The notes: a model not told the origin generated them from the sequence alone. DNA of 64,000 bases from Minwuiaceae bacterium (GCA_028278525.1 JANQEE010000060.1:1-64000); one strand, 5' to 3'; positions 44,282 through 53,954 are shown, counted from the first letter of the stretch. A program made the numbers and translations.

Positions 44282-45124
44282 TCAACCCTTGACCGCGCCG
44301 GCGCCCCAGCCGGCGACCAGATACCGCTGCACGACGATAAAGAAAATCAGGGCCGGCAGGGTGATCACCACGCCGCCGGCGAGGATCATGCCCCAGTCGA
44401 TCACGGTGGCGTTGACCAGGTCGTTGATGCCGACCGGCAGCGTTTTCAATTCGTCGGACGAAATCAGAACCCGGGTAAAGATGTAGTCGTTCCAGGCGAC
44501 GATGAAGGCGAAGATCGACACCGCGATCACACCCGGCAACGCCATCGGCACGATCACGTAGAGAACCGCCTGGGGCCGCGACGCCCCGTCGGTCATCGCC
44601 GCCTCCTCCAACTCCAGCGGGATCGACTGGAAGAACGAGCGCAACAGCCACATGCTGAACGGCAGCGAGAATGTCGTGTAAGCCAGGATCAGACCGAAAT
44701 GGCTGTTCGCCAAACCGTAGCCGCGCATCAGGATGAAGAACGGCACGATGATCATGATCGGCGCGAACATGTAGGTGAACAGCATGGTGGTGGCGATCCC
44801 CTCCCGCCCGCGGAAGCGGAACCGGGTGATGCCATAGCCGGCGAGGGTCGCCACGAACACGCTGAACAACGTGGAGGTGCCGGCGACGAAGATGCTGTTG
44901 CGGAAATAGGTCAGGAAGTTGGTCTGTTCGAACAAGCGGACGTAGTGGTCGAAATGCGGCGCCGAGGTGAAGATCGTCGGCGTCGCCGTGATGATCTCCG
45001 CGTCCGGCTTCAAGGTCGTCATGAACATCCAGAGCAGGGGAAAACCGCAGAGCGCGAGCAGCAGGGCGGCCATCCCATAGACGGCCGACACCGCCGCGAA
45101 CTTGTGACGCACGACGCCGTCCAT
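44282..45124 (-). CDS. Sugar ABC transporter permease, MalG/UgpE type
   Basis: 280 residues, about six helices (first at YGMAALLLALCGFPLLWMFM). The coupling loop is LEEAAMTDGASRPQAVLYVIVPMALPG. The open frame extends to 45982, but that is antisense-like extension; the real ATG at 45124 overlaps the stop of the preceding permease (ATGA). It is the second membrane subunit of the importer. Confidence 0.9.
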   Translation of the reverse strand: MDGVVRHKFAAVSAVYGMAALLLALCGFPLLWMFMTTLKPDAEIITATPTIFTSAPHFDHYVRLFEQTNFLTYFRNSIFVAGTSTLFSVFVATLAGYGITRFRFRGREGIATTMLFTYMFAPIMIIVPFFILMRGYGLANSHFGLILAYTTFSLPFSMWLLRSFFQSIPLELEEAAMTDGASRPQAVLYVIVPMALPGVIAVSIFAFIVAWNDYIFTRVLISSDELKTLPVGINDLVNATVIDWGMILAGGVVITLPALIFFIVVQRYLVAGWGAGAVKG

Positions 45125-46059
45125 CACAGATTCTCCTCGCGCCGGAACAGCTTGAAATAGATGTAGGCGAAGCCGGCGAGCAGCATGAACATGATCACCG
45201 ACAAGGCGGCGCCGGCGCCGACCTGGAGCTGATTGAACGTGACCACGAAAGTGTAGATCGGCAGGGTTCGGACGAAATAGCCGAGCCCGCTGGCGCCGGT
45301 CAGCAGCCAGATCACGTCGAACTTGGTGAACATGAAGATGAACCGCAGCAGCACGATGACGAACAGCACGCTGGAGATCTGCGGCAGGGTTACATGGATG
45401 AAGCGCCGGAAGACGCCGGCGCCGTCGACCTTGGCCGCCGCGTAGAGTTCGGGGTCGATGGTCTGCAGCCGCGCCAGGGTGCCGATGACGACGAAGGGAA
45501 AGAAGGTCCAGGTGCTGATCAGGATGACCGTGAGCATGACATGCTCCGGCTCCATCCAGAGGAAGGCGTCGCGGTCCAGCCCGAGGAAGTCGAGCGCATA
45601 GGGGAAGAACCCGTAGGCGTCGTTGAACAGCCAGCGGAACAGTATGACGACGACGACCGTCGGCACCATGTAGGGAAACAGCGTGACGCCGCGGATGAAG
45701 GTTCGCCCGACGAACGTCTGGTTCAGCAGCAGGGCCGCCGAGACCCCGACGATCAGTTGCAGGCCGACGCTGCCGAAGGCGTAGATCGCGCCCAGTTCGA
45801 TGGAGCGCCAGAAATCCTCCGAGTTGGTGAACAGATCGATGTAGTTCTCGAAACCGATGAAGGTCTCGATCGGCAGGAAGGCATGCTTGCTGTGAAAGCT
45901 GAGCCAGAACGAATAGGCGACCGGGTACAGGATCAGGCCGAGCACCAGCAGGATCGCCGGCGCCAGCAGCACATAACCCCAATATTGTTCGGGGATGCGC
46001 CGGCCCCGCGCCGGCAAGGGCGCCCGTTCCCGGGTCTGAGGCACGGCCGTGGTGCTCAT
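45124..46059 (-). CDS. Sugar ABC transporter permease, MalF/UgpA type
   Basis: 311 residues, about six helices (first at YVLLAPAILLVLGLILYPVAY). The coupling loop reads LYAAAKVDGAGVFRRFIHVTLP. It is the first permease of the importer and lies 104 bases after the binding-protein gene, with a strong hairpin between them. Confidence 0.9.
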   Translation of the reverse strand: MSTTAVPQTRERAPLPARGRRIPEQYWGYVLLAPAILLVLGLILYPVAYSFWLSFHSKHAFLPIETFIGFENYIDLFTNSEDFWRSIELGAIYAFGSVGLQLIVGVSAALLLNQTFVGRTFIRGVTLFPYMVPTVVVVILFRWLFNDAYGFFPYALDFLGLDRDAFLWMEPEHVMLTVILISTWTFFPFVVIGTLARLQTIDPELYAAAKVDGAGVFRRFIHVTLPQISSVLFVIVLLRFIFMFTKFDVIWLLTGASGLGYFVRTLPIYTFVVTFNQLQVGAGAALSVIMFMLLAGFAYIYFKLFRREENL

Positions 46060-46097
46060 CGCGTCTTCAGCCCTCTAAAGAATTGACGGAATGACGG

Positions 46098-46127
46098 CCG
46101 GCCCCCGCGCGGGAAGGCGGGGGCCGG
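46098..46127 (-). repeat. GC-rich hairpin between binding-protein and permease genes
   Basis: Arms CCGGCCCCCGC (46098-46108) and GCGGGGGCCGG (46117-46127) make an 11-bp perfect stem with an 8-base loop. It resembles the dctP-dctQ hairpin in placement and may slow readthrough or protect the binding-protein message. Confidence 0.8.
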
Positions 46128-46163
46128 TTGTCCGCCGGAGCATCTAGAACGGGCTCCGGTCGA

Positions 46164-47492
46164 TCACCACTTCTTGTAACCGAGCTGCGTGATCAGCTTT
46201 TCGGCCCGGTCCTGGGCTCGCTGCGCCGCGTCCTTCGGAGCTTTGTCGCGCCGCAATACGTCCGTCACCATGTCGATCAGGATGCCGGACGTCGCGACTT
46301 CCTGAATGAACGGCAGTTGCAGATCGTCCCATTCCGTCATCATCAGCGGCTTGGGATCGTGATTGGCGATCACGTTCTCCTGCGCGTCGACCCAGAACGC
46401 CCATTTCTCCAAGTACGGGTGGCTTTGATATTCGGCCGACTGCCGGACCGATTTGCGGATCGGGAAAAAGTGGGTCGGCACGGTGTGGATGTACTTGGTG
46501 TAATTGTCCGTCCGATAGAAGAACTTGAGGAACTCCTTCGCCTCCTCCGGATGCTTGGCGTCCTTGAACAGCATCCACGGCTCGCAATCCAACTGGGTCA
46601 CGAACTTGCTCCCGGACGGGCCGACCGGTTTGGCTGGGTGAACGCCGAAATTGCCGGCCTCGACCACTTCCGCCGCGTACTTCTCGAATTCGTAGGCGCC
46701 GCGGCCCCAACCGAGGATCTCGGACGCATTGCCGGTCGCCAAATTGGCGAAGGTGTCGGCGTAAGTATGGCTAAGCCAGCCTTTCGGCAGGCAGCATTCG
46801 TCCAGTTCCTTCCAGAACTCCAGCATCTCCAACACCGGCTTTTCGGTGAAGGTCGGCCGGCCATTTTCGTCGAACAGGCGGCCGCCATTGGAGCCGGTCC
46901 ACATGTAGACCTCTTCGTTGAGGAAGAAACCCGGCCCGGCGAGCGACAGGCCGGCACGACCTTGCGCGGACAGCTTCTTCAGATTGTCGAGCCACTCGTC
47001 CCACGTCTTCGGCGGCTCTTCCGAGATGCCGGCTTCCTTGTAGTAGTCCTTGCGATAGACGATCAGGTCGGTGCCGATGGCGTGGGCCAGGCCCCAATAG
47101 TGGCCGTCGTGGTAGTTGAGCTTTTTGACGACGTCGTAGATGTCGTCCTCGCCGATCGACTCGACCACCTCGTCCAGCGGCTGCAACAGGCCTTTAGCCG
47201 ACAGCGACCGTTCCACATACGCCTGGCCGTGCGACAGGTCCGGTGGCGCGCCCGCCGCCAGCGCGGCCTGCAACTTGGTGTCCAAATCGCCCCAGGGAAT
47301 CGGCTCCTGGGAGATTTTGACGCCCGGATTGGCCGCTTCGAATTCCGCGATGATCTCCTTCATCACCGCCACGGTCCGGGGATTCGGTTCCGTATGCCAG
47401 ATGGTGACGACTTTTTCGGCGCTTGCCGTGGCCGCAAATCCGGCGATGGACACGGCCGCCAACGCGCCGGTAAGCATGCTTCTGAAGTACAT
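46164..47492 (-). CDS. Sugar ABC transporter substrate-binding protein (family 1, UgpB-like)
   Basis: 442 residues. The signal peptide (MLTGALAAVSIAGFAATASA) is followed by the family-1 pattern EKVVTIWHTEPN, FEAANPGVKISQ and APPDLSHGQAYVE. It is a periplasmic receptor for a sugar or glycerol-phosphate-like ligand. Start 47492 has GGGAGG five bases upstream; the frame goes on to 47510. It is first in the SBP, permease, permease, ATPase order. Confidence 0.9.
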   Translation of the reverse strand: MYFRSMLTGALAAVSIAGFAATASAEKVVTIWHTEPNPRTVAVMKEIIAEFEAANPGVKISQEPIPWGDLDTKLQAALAAGAPPDLSHGQAYVERSLSAKGLLQPLDEVVESIGEDDIYDVVKKLNYHDGHYWGLAHAIGTDLIVYRKDYYKEAGISEEPPKTWDEWLDNLKKLSAQGRAGLSLAGPGFFLNEEVYMWTGSNGGRLFDENGRPTFTEKPVLEMLEFWKELDECCLPKGWLSHTYADTFANLATGNASEILGWGRGAYEFEKYAAEVVEAGNFGVHPAKPVGPSGSKFVTQLDCEPWMLFKDAKHPEEAKEFLKFFYRTDNYTKYIHTVPTHFFPIRKSVRQSAEYQSHPYLEKWAFWVDAQENVIANHDPKPLMMTEWDDLQLPFIQEVATSGILIDMVTDVLRRDKAPKDAAQRAQDRAEKLITQLGYKKW

Positions 47493-47869
47493 TGCTACCT
47501 CCCTTGGCATCTCGGTGCCTTCGTTATTTTTCGGCTGTGAATAGCCCTTTCGATTGCTTCCTTCCGGCCGGCGGGAAACATCGATGGAACGGCATGGCGC
47601 GACACCAGTCGCAGCCGACGCGGGCTCGGTTCCGTTGATACGCTAACTGTAAAACTATTGTGCGGCCCAGACTCGCCGCCGAATTTGGTACTCGATCGAC
47701 GCTACGAAAACCTTACGGAACATTCGCGTCAGCACGACGCTTCAACCGTTCACGCCACCGTCTTCCAATCGATTCCGACGTACCGGAAGCACAAGGATGC
47801 AGAATAGCCGCTACCAATGCAACACGGAGAGCACGAATGCACGGCTGTCGGTTTGCCGGTCCCGCCGGC
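47493..47869. other. Intergenic region between the sugar importer and folB
   Basis: 377 bases upstream of the binding-protein gene and downstream of folB, both on the minus strand. It contains a moderately AT-rich patch around 47640-47665 that could hold the importer promoter, but I see no clear -35/-10 pair, repeat or gene. Confidence 0.4.
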
Positions 47870-48223
47870 TCAGCGGCGGCGGATCATCTCCACGCCAACG
47901 CTGTCGGCCTCGGCGAACGGTTCCAGTTTGTCCAACCGAACTCTGGCCTCGACGACCCGTTCGTCGGCGAGGCACATATCGGCGATCCGGTCGGCCAGCG
48001 TCTCCGCCAGGTTTATGTGTCCGGCTCCGATAATCGATTTCACGCCGTCGACCAAGTGGTCGTAGGAGACGACCTGGACGATAGCGTCCGACCCGTCGCC
48101 GCGCGTCACTTCGAGTTCCAGATTGATCCGCACCGGCTGCGGCCCGTTCTGCTCGTGCGGATGGATGCCGATGGAGCAGGGGAGCACCAGATCGCGCAAA
48201 AAAAGCCTGTAGGTCTTCGACAA
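47870..48223 (-). CDS. folB: Dihydroneopterin aldolase FolB
   Basis: 117 residues, the normal FolB length. The catalytic and substrate residues lie in IGIHPHEQNGPQPVRINLEL (start of the fold), SYDHLVDGVK and the ETLADRIA helix. It makes 6-hydroxymethyl-dihydropterin in folate synthesis. It stands apart from other folate genes; folate is the methyl acceptor of DmdA/GcvT enzymes, but this location gives no evidence of a link. Confidence 0.88.
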   Translation of the reverse strand: MSKTYRLFLRDLVLPCSIGIHPHEQNGPQPVRINLELEVTRGDGSDAIVQVVSYDHLVDGVKSIIGAGHINLAETLADRIADMCLADERVVEARVRLDKLEPFAEADSVGVEMIRRR

Positions 48224-48268
48224 GACGGCGATACCCGAGTTGCGACGGTCGTCAGCGGCTGTATAGGG

Positions 48269-48321
48269 TAATCCGGCCCGCCGACACCATAGCTATTCAG
48301 CCTTATTTTCGCCGGATTACG
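48269..48321. repeat. Spaced inverted repeat in the folB / kinase gap
   Basis: GTAATCCGGC (48269-48278) and GCCGGATTAC (48312-48321) are perfect inverted 10-mers with a 33-base spacer. They lie between the divergent folB and kinase genes and may be a regulator site or a repeat remnant. The rest of the 285-base gap shows no gene. Confidence 0.6.
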
Positions 48322-48508
48322 ACGTCGGCCGACACCGCGCAAATGCCATATCGGCCGCAAACCCAACGACACAAGGAGTCGGCGCGAATCCTGCCGACGA
48401 TCTCAACCTTCGAACGCGTCGCAATAAGGGAAGTTTTAGGCTATCAGTCCGCCATATGGGCAGGTAGGGAAAAAACCACTATGGTAGCGACCGCTGGCGA
48501 ATCGGCCC

Positions 48509-50176
48509 ATGGATCCGCCGCAGGCGAGCAGAGTTGTCAGTTTCTTCTTCGGCGCAAGCCCGCGACCAATGATTGAGCAAGTCGGCAGATACAAAATCCT
48601 GGAGAAAATCGGCGAAGGCGCGGCCGCCGAGCTTTTCAAGGCCTATGATCCAAGCATCGACCGGACCCTGGCGTTCAAGATCCTGCGCAAGGAACGGTGC
48701 CTGGACGAGGAATACGTAAACCGCTTCCTGCGCGAGGCGAAAGCCGCCGGCGTCGTCACCCATCCCAACATCGTCACCGTCTACGATGTCGGCCGGGTGG
48801 AGGACCGCCCCTATATCATCATGGAGCTGGTCGACGGCATCCCGCTGGACCAGATTCTGAAAGACGATGAGAAACCCAGCCTGAAGCAGTCGATCACGAT
48901 CGGGATCCAGCTTGCCAAGGCACTGAACTACGCGCACGACACTGGCATCGTGCACCGGGATATCAAGCCCAGCAACGTATTGATGCTGCGCGACGGCGAT
49001 ACCGTCAAGATCACGGATTTCGGGATCGCCCATATCGACGAGACCGACGCCACCCAGCACACGCAGATGGGCGCGGTACTGGGCACGCCGCTTTACATGT
49101 CGCCGGAACAGGTGGCGGGCGGCAAGGTGGACGGCCGCTCCGACCTCTATTCGGTCGGCGTGGTGCTGTATCAGTTGCTGACCGGGCAGCGGCCCTATTC
49201 CGGCAACACCATGGCCACGCTGCTGTACCAGATCACCAAGGAAGAGCCGCCGCCGATCGAGCAGGCGGCCCCGGACGTGCCGGTCGGCCTTCGGCATATC
49301 GTGTCCAAGCTGCTGTCGAAGCAGCCCGAGAAACGGTTTCAGACCGGCGCCGAACTGGCCAAGGCATTGACGCGCGAGCTTCGGTCGCTGGAAGAGCTGG
49401 AAGCGGAGACCAACCGCCCCGGCTATGTGCCGATCCGCCTGAAATGGACCCTGATGATGGCCGGATTGGTCGCCGTCACCATGGCGGTCAGCATTTTCCT
49501 GATCTACCAGAAACAGTCCCAGGTGCTGACCCGCTATGCGATCGATTCCGGCGCGTCGCTGGCCCGCTTCATCGCCTCCGAAAGCGCCGAGCTTGTCCTG
49601 ATTCAGGATTGGGTCGCCATCGAGTTGTTCGTCAACGAGGCCAGCAAACAGGACACCTTTACCTACCTCTATGTGCTGGATCACGAGAACACAGTGCGCG
49701 GCGCGACCGACCCAAGCATGGTGGGCAAGCCGTTCTCCGGAATCGAGGAAGGCGAGTTGTTGTCCGAGACCGAGGGTTTGCGGACAACCATGGTCCGGCT
49801 GCCGAACGGCGCAAAGGCGTTGGACTTCGATACCGCGATCACCTATCAGGACACCGGCATCGGACGCCTGAGGCTTGGCCTCTCGCAAACCGCCGCCCAG
49901 GGCGTGATCGATACGACCCTGATGCTGCTGATCGCCCTGGCGCTGGTCACCATCAGCGCGGTTGCGATCATTTTCTATGTCATCACAAAGTTCCTGTCCC
50001 GGCCGTTGCGGACACTGCGCCTGTCGATGGGCGAAGTGGCAAGCGGCAATCTGGATTGCCGTATCTCCGAACAGCGCAACGACGAACTTGGCGACCTGTT
50101 CGGCGCCTTCAACAAAATGGCCGCTGCTTTGGAGCATTCCGAGAGTGACAAGAGAGATCCTGCTAAGGACGGCTAA
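48509..50176 (+). CDS. Membrane Hanks-type serine/threonine kinase with sensor domain and C-terminal HAMP
   Basis: 555 residues. The kinase domain (about 28-290) has the glycine loop KIGEGAAAELFKAYD, Lys in LAFKILRKE, HRDIKPSN, DFG and SPEQ. Next come TM1 (310-332), a periplasmic segment of about 135 residues, TM2 (469-492) and HAMP (to about 545). So the catalytic domain precedes the sensor and the chain ends at HAMP, which has no output domain behind it. It probably phosphorylates proteins on Ser/Thr in response to an outside signal. A PP2C phosphatase lies 3 kb downstream. ATG 48569 is an alternative start that keeps the whole kinase domain. Confidence 0.88.
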   Translation: MDPPQASRVVSFFFGASPRPMIEQVGRYKILEKIGEGAAAELFKAYDPSIDRTLAFKILRKERCLDEEYVNRFLREAKAAGVVTHPNIVTVYDVGRVEDRPYIIMELVDGIPLDQILKDDEKPSLKQSITIGIQLAKALNYAHDTGIVHRDIKPSNVLMLRDGDTVKITDFGIAHIDETDATQHTQMGAVLGTPLYMSPEQVAGGKVDGRSDLYSVGVVLYQLLTGQRPYSGNTMATLLYQITKEEPPPIEQAAPDVPVGLRHIVSKLLSKQPEKRFQTGAELAKALTRELRSLEELEAETNRPGYVPIRLKWTLMMAGLVAVTMAVSIFLIYQKQSQVLTRYAIDSGASLARFIASESAELVLIQDWVAIELFVNEASKQDTFTYLYVLDHENTVRGATDPSMVGKPFSGIEEGELLSETEGLRTTMVRLPNGAKALDFDTAITYQDTGIGRLRLGLSQTAAQGVIDTTLMLLIALALVTISAVAIIFYVITKFLSRPLRTLRLSMGEVASGNLDCRISEQRNDELGDLFGAFNKMAAALEHSESDKRDPAKDG

Positions 50177-51170
50177 GGTCGGCCTGGCCGGCCTGTTCGC
50201 CGTGCTGGTCGCCTGGGGCTGCACGCCGATGCGGCAAGGGCCGGGCGGCAGCGCCTATGTCAAAGCACAGAGCAGCGACTTCCTGGTCGTGGTCGCCGGG
50301 CGCAACGATACGCTGCGTTCGCTGGCCGCGACATTCCTGGGCAATCCCGCCGACGCGTGGGTCATCGGACAATTCAACGATATCAAGACGGTACGCGCCG
50401 GACAGGAAGTCGTGATCCCCAGAACGCCGACCAATCCGGCCGCCGTGTTCGGCAACGGCTACCAGACCGTGCCGATCCTGTCCTATCACCGGTTCGGACC
50501 CGGCAAGCGAAGCCGCGACCGTCTGGAACTGTCGGCGGAAAGCTTCGAGGCGCAAATGGCCTACCTGAAGCGCAACGGCTTCCACGTCGTCGGCCTGGAC
50601 GATTTCGCGGATTTCATCGAGGGCAGACGGTCGCTGCCGCGAAAGTCGGTGGTGCTGACAGTCGATGACGGCTACCGCTCAGCCTATTCCGTCGCCTATC
50701 CGATCCTTAAGAAATATGGCTTCCGCGCCACCTTGTTCGTCTATACCGACTTCGTCGGAACCGGCGCAGGGCTTACCTGGGCGCAGATGAAGGAGATGGT
50801 CGCGTCCGGCCTGATCGACATTCAGCCGCACTCCAAAAGCCATTCGAACATGGCGCGTCAGCGCAACGAAGAGAGCCCGAACGCCTATCAGGAGCGGGTG
50901 TTGCGCGAACTGCGGGCGCCGGCGTCGCTGATCAAGCGGCGGCTTGGCGTAAAGGCCCATACGTTCGCTTACCCGTACGGCGCGGTGAACGAAGGGGTCG
51001 CCGACGCGGCCGCACGCGAGGGCTACCGCCTGGCGGTAACCGTCACCCGCGGCGGCAACCCGACATTTACACATCCTTATATGGTCCGCCGCACAATGAT
51101 CTACGGCGACGACAGCATCGACGTTTTCGCCAAACGACTGAAGACTTTCCAACCAATGCGGCTGCCATGA
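50145..51170 (+). CDS. Polysaccharide deacetylase lipoprotein with LysM-like domain
   Basis: 341 residues. A hydrophobic signal ends near VAWGC, a slightly atypical lipobox. Residues about 40-95 look like a LysM domain (FLVVVAGRNDTLRSLAATF, VRAGQEVVIP), which binds peptidoglycan. The deacetylase has ILSYHRFG, the catalytic LTVDDGYRSAYS (TFDDG-type) and QPHSKSHSNM with the metal histidines. It should remove acetyl groups from an envelope glycan. GTG 50145 overlaps the kinase by 32 bases. The longer frame from 49962 is inside the kinase and discounted. Confidence 0.85.
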   Translation: MTREILLRTAKVGLAGLFAVLVAWGCTPMRQGPGGSAYVKAQSSDFLVVVAGRNDTLRSLAATFLGNPADAWVIGQFNDIKTVRAGQEVVIPRTPTNPAAVFGNGYQTVPILSYHRFGPGKRSRDRLELSAESFEAQMAYLKRNGFHVVGLDDFADFIEGRRSLPRKSVVLTVDDGYRSAYSVAYPILKKYGFRATLFVYTDFVGTGAGLTWAQMKEMVASGLIDIQPHSKSHSNMARQRNEESPNAYQERVLRELRAPASLIKRRLGVKAHTFAYPYGAVNEGVADAAAREGYRLAVTVTRGGNPTFTHPYMVRRTMIYGDDSIDVFAKRLKTFQPMRLP

Positions 51171-51640
51171 CGTCCAGACTGGTTCGAACGATTTCGGTCT
51201 CCGCGCTGTGCCTTCTGCCGATGGCTTGCATGCAGACCGGGCCGGTGCCCGTGCCAGCGCCGCGCCAAACCGCCAGCGCGGCAACGACTTTCGACCAGCG
51301 CAAGGCGTTCGCCATACGCCTGGAGAAACAGGGCCGGCTGGCGGAAGCGCGACTGCAATGGCAGGTGCTGAAAACCGTCTATGGCCGCAACCCGGAGATC
51401 GACCGACGCCTGAAGGCGGTCGAGGCGGCAATACGCCAACAGGCCGAGAAGCACGCGGCGGCCGGCGAAAAAGCGATGAAAAAGGGCCAGACGAAACTGG
51501 CGCGGAAGGAGTTTCTGGCGACTCTTTCGCTCAACCCATCGCACAAGGTCGCGAAGCAGCGCTTGCGCGAGATCGAGGGCAAACGTGTTCTCGGGTCGAA
51601 ACAGAACCGGCTGATGATGCTGCCGACCAGCACCAATTAA
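51167..51640 (+). CDS. Small tetratricopeptide-like lipoprotein
   Basis: 157 residues. The signal peptide SVSALCLLPMAC ends in a lipobox Cys. The mature part, with repeated Leu/Ala helical units (LAEARLQWQVLKTVYG, LARKEFLATLSLNP), is TPR-like. It overlaps the deacetylase stop by four bases (ATGA), so it is co-translated with it. It may scaffold an envelope complex with the LysM proteins nearby. Confidence 0.75.
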   Translation: MTSRLVRTISVSALCLLPMACMQTGPVPVPAPRQTASAATTFDQRKAFAIRLEKQGRLAEARLQWQVLKTVYGRNPEIDRRLKAVEAAIRQQAEKHAAAGEKAMKKGQTKLARKEFLATLSLNPSHKVAKQRLREIEGKRVLGSKQNRLMMLPTSTN

Positions 51641-51684
51641 AGACGGTAAGCCGCCAAGCCGGTCGGTTTACCGGAAACCGACGC

Positions 51685-52944
51685 TTATTCCGAACTCTTC
51701 AGCGTTCTCAGACGCTCTTTCAACTCCAACGCCTTGGCCCGGCCGACACTCGCCGGATTGTAGTTGGGGTCGATCTCCAGAACCCGGTCCCAGATCGCAA
51801 TCGCCTTATCCAGTTCCTGCTTCTGGTAGGCGAGCAGCGCATCCCGATGAAACGTTTGCGCGATATCCGGGGTCAGGCTGACCAGGCGCCGTTTGGCATC
51901 CTGATGCTCCGGCTCCAGCTGCAGGGTCTTGGTGAAAGCGGTGTAGGCATCGACCTGGCGGCCCTCGGCGAGCGCATCGATACCGGCCCGATAGCTTTGT
52001 TCGGCCGCCATCGCACGATCCAACTTGCGGAGTTTCTGCGCAACGGTCTGATCCGCCGGCGCCAGGAACACCGCGCGGCGCAGCGCCCCCTGGGCCTCGC
52101 GCACCTGTCCGCTGGCTTTCAACTGATCCGCGTAGCTGGCGTAGTTCAGAGCCGCGATCCGTTTGATCTTCGGGTCTTCCGAGAATTCCAGCAGGCCTTC
52201 TTCCAGCACGTTGATCGCGTCGGCGTAGCGGCCCGCCGCGGTCAGTCTGTCGGCATCGGTATAGAGGTCGCTTAGCCGCTTTTCCTGGATGCGCTCCGCC
52301 GACGCGGCGGCGGTTTCCGCGATCACCGCACTGTCTCCGGAGGGATTGACGGCGGGCGGCGGCACGGCCTGCTTCGCAGCGGACTCGGGCGATGCCTTCT
52401 CAGCCTCTTCTTCCTTCGTGGGCGCCGCCGTCGGCTCCGATTTAGGCGGCGCGAGCGCCGCGCTCGGCTGAACGCCGGGAACCTTGATGGTTTGGCCGAC
52501 TTTCACCTGGCCCGGTTTGTCGAGACCGTTGTACCGGGCAAGGATGTAGAAGCTGAGCCGGTCGCCCAGGTAGTCACGCGCCACGATCGAGAGAGAGTCG
52601 CCCGGTTTCAGGGTGTAGTCGAAGTTCGTTTTACCGAAATGCGCAAGAGGATCCGCGTCGATCTGCCACAACAGGTGATCGGCGACGCGGCTTTTCGAGA
52701 CCGCCAGTTTGTAGGCCTCCAATTCGACGCGGGCATGCTCGGCTTCACCCTGCTCAAGCAGCGATATCGCCTTGCGCAGACGTTCCCTCGGCGTCAGCCC
52801 TTCCTCGGCCACGAAGGCCGGCACGGCCGCTTCCGCGCTGCCCTGCGTTCCATTGCCAAGCCCCTCATCACCGGTGCTGGTTTGACAAGCCGCAACGGAC
52901 AGCGAAACCAGGCCGACGAGCAGCCCTAACGCACATCGATTCAT
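51685..52944 (-). CDS. LysM and TPR domain lipoprotein
   Basis: 419 residues. The signal LVGLVSLSVAAC gives a lipobox Cys. A LysM domain lies near residues 107-155 (YTLKPGDSLSIVARDYLG, VKVGQTIKVPG), followed by a Pro/Glu/Ala linker and several TPR units in the C-terminal half. It should attach to peptidoglycan and hold a protein complex. Start 52944 leaves out the longer frame to 53022, which has no signal. It converges on the deacetylase/TPR genes, 44 bases apart. Confidence 0.82.
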   Translation of the reverse strand: MNRCALGLLVGLVSLSVAACQTSTGDEGLGNGTQGSAEAAVPAFVAEEGLTPRERLRKAISLLEQGEAEHARVELEAYKLAVSKSRVADHLLWQIDADPLAHFGKTNFDYTLKPGDSLSIVARDYLGDRLSFYILARYNGLDKPGQVKVGQTIKVPGVQPSAALAPPKSEPTAAPTKEEEAEKASPESAAKQAVPPPAVNPSGDSAVIAETAAASAERIQEKRLSDLYTDADRLTAAGRYADAINVLEEGLLEFSEDPKIKRIAALNYASYADQLKASGQVREAQGALRRAVFLAPADQTVAQKLRKLDRAMAAEQSYRAGIDALAEGRQVDAYTAFTKTLQLEPEHQDAKRRLVSLTPDIAQTFHRDALLAYQKQELDKAIAIWDRVLEIDPNYNPASVGRAKALELKERLRTLKSSE

Positions 52945-53222
52945 TCCGCGAACCACTCCCGTCGAAACGGTTAGCCCCTGGACTTCGCATAAGCGCCATC
53001 GGGCACAAACCCGACAGACCATCGCGCGCCTCCGCCGGTCGCTGCAACATCAGCCGGAAGAGGTCGGATCCCCCGTCAATTGGCCAGTTTTCGACCGATC
53101 GAAACAGCAGTAAACCCCGCGCGACTTTATAGCAGCACGGCCCAATTTGGCAATCTGGATACCGCCGTTCATATCCGGCCGAACCGGGTCTAGCGACGGG
53201 TAAAAATACCCGGTCAATTCGC

Positions 53223-53954
53223 TCAATCGACCGCCCGGAAACGTACCAGCCCAACCGTCACGTTGTCGCGCGCCTGACATTCGAGAGCCAGGTTCAGCAG
53301 TTCCGCCGCGATATGGGCGCAATCTCCGTCGCCTTCGCCGAGCAAGTCGCCGATTTCCGCCTCGGGAACGGCGTCGTTCAGACCGTCGCTGCACAACAGA
53401 ATAAGGTCGCCATCACGAAGCGGCTCCGCACGGGTCTCCAATCGCAGATCGTCGTCAGCGCCGACCGCCCGTGTGACCACATGCGCCAACGGGTGGTCTT
53501 TCGCCTGCTCGCGCGCCAGAACGCCCTTCGAAATCAGTTCCTCGACCTGACTGTGGTCGCGGGTCAACTGCCGCAACGAACCGTCCCTATGGAGGTAGAT
53601 TCGGCTGTCGCCGGCCCACACGCAAATCCCGTTCGCCCCATCCAGCAGGAACAGCGCCACGGTGGCGCCGATCGTCTGGTTGCGGTACCGCTGCACGGAT
53701 AGATCGCGAAGCGCCCGATTGGTCTCGGCGAGCCGTTCGGAAACCTGATCAACGACGGGCGCGCCGGACGATAGTGTCGACAGACTGTCCACGACCATCT
53801 GGCTGGCAATATCGCCGCCTTCATGGCCGCCCATACCGTCAGCGACACCCCACAAGCCGACATCAGAGGCATCGAGGTAGGAGTCTTCGTTGACGGTGCG
53901 GACGGCGCCGGGATGCGAGATGAATGCCGCCGACCCCACGAAGTGGCCACTCAT
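53223..53954 (-). CDS. PP2C-family serine/threonine phosphatase
   Basis: 243 residues. Metal-binding motifs are VNEDSYL, GVADGMGGHEGG, CSDGLND and ARDNVTVGLV, all intact. It lacks a membrane segment, so it is a cytosolic Mn/Mg-dependent phosphatase. It is the natural partner of the Hanks kinase at 48509 and the FHA-bearing cyclase. It sits on the same strand as the LysM/TPR gene, 278 bases upstream of that gene's start. Confidence 0.9.
   Translation of the reverse strand: MSGHFVGSAAFISHPGAVRTVNEDSYLDASDVGLWGVADGMGGHEGGDIASQMVVDSLSTLSSGAPVVDQVSERLAETNRALRDLSVQRYRNQTIGATVALFLLDGANGICVWAGDSRIYLHRDGSLRQLTRDHSQVEELISKGVLAREQAKDHPLAHVVTRAVGADDDLRLETRAEPLRDGDLILLCSDGLNDAVPEAEIGDLLGEGDGDCAHIAAELLNLALECQARDNVTVGLVRFRAVD

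Noticed and set aside
43202-45160. 652-residue plus-strand frame, His/Arg/Asp rich
   Set aside because: Antisense shadow of the sugar ABC transporter genes.
48479-50224. 581-residue minus-strand frame over the kinase gene
   Set aside because: Antisense to an intact Hanks kinase; no domain.
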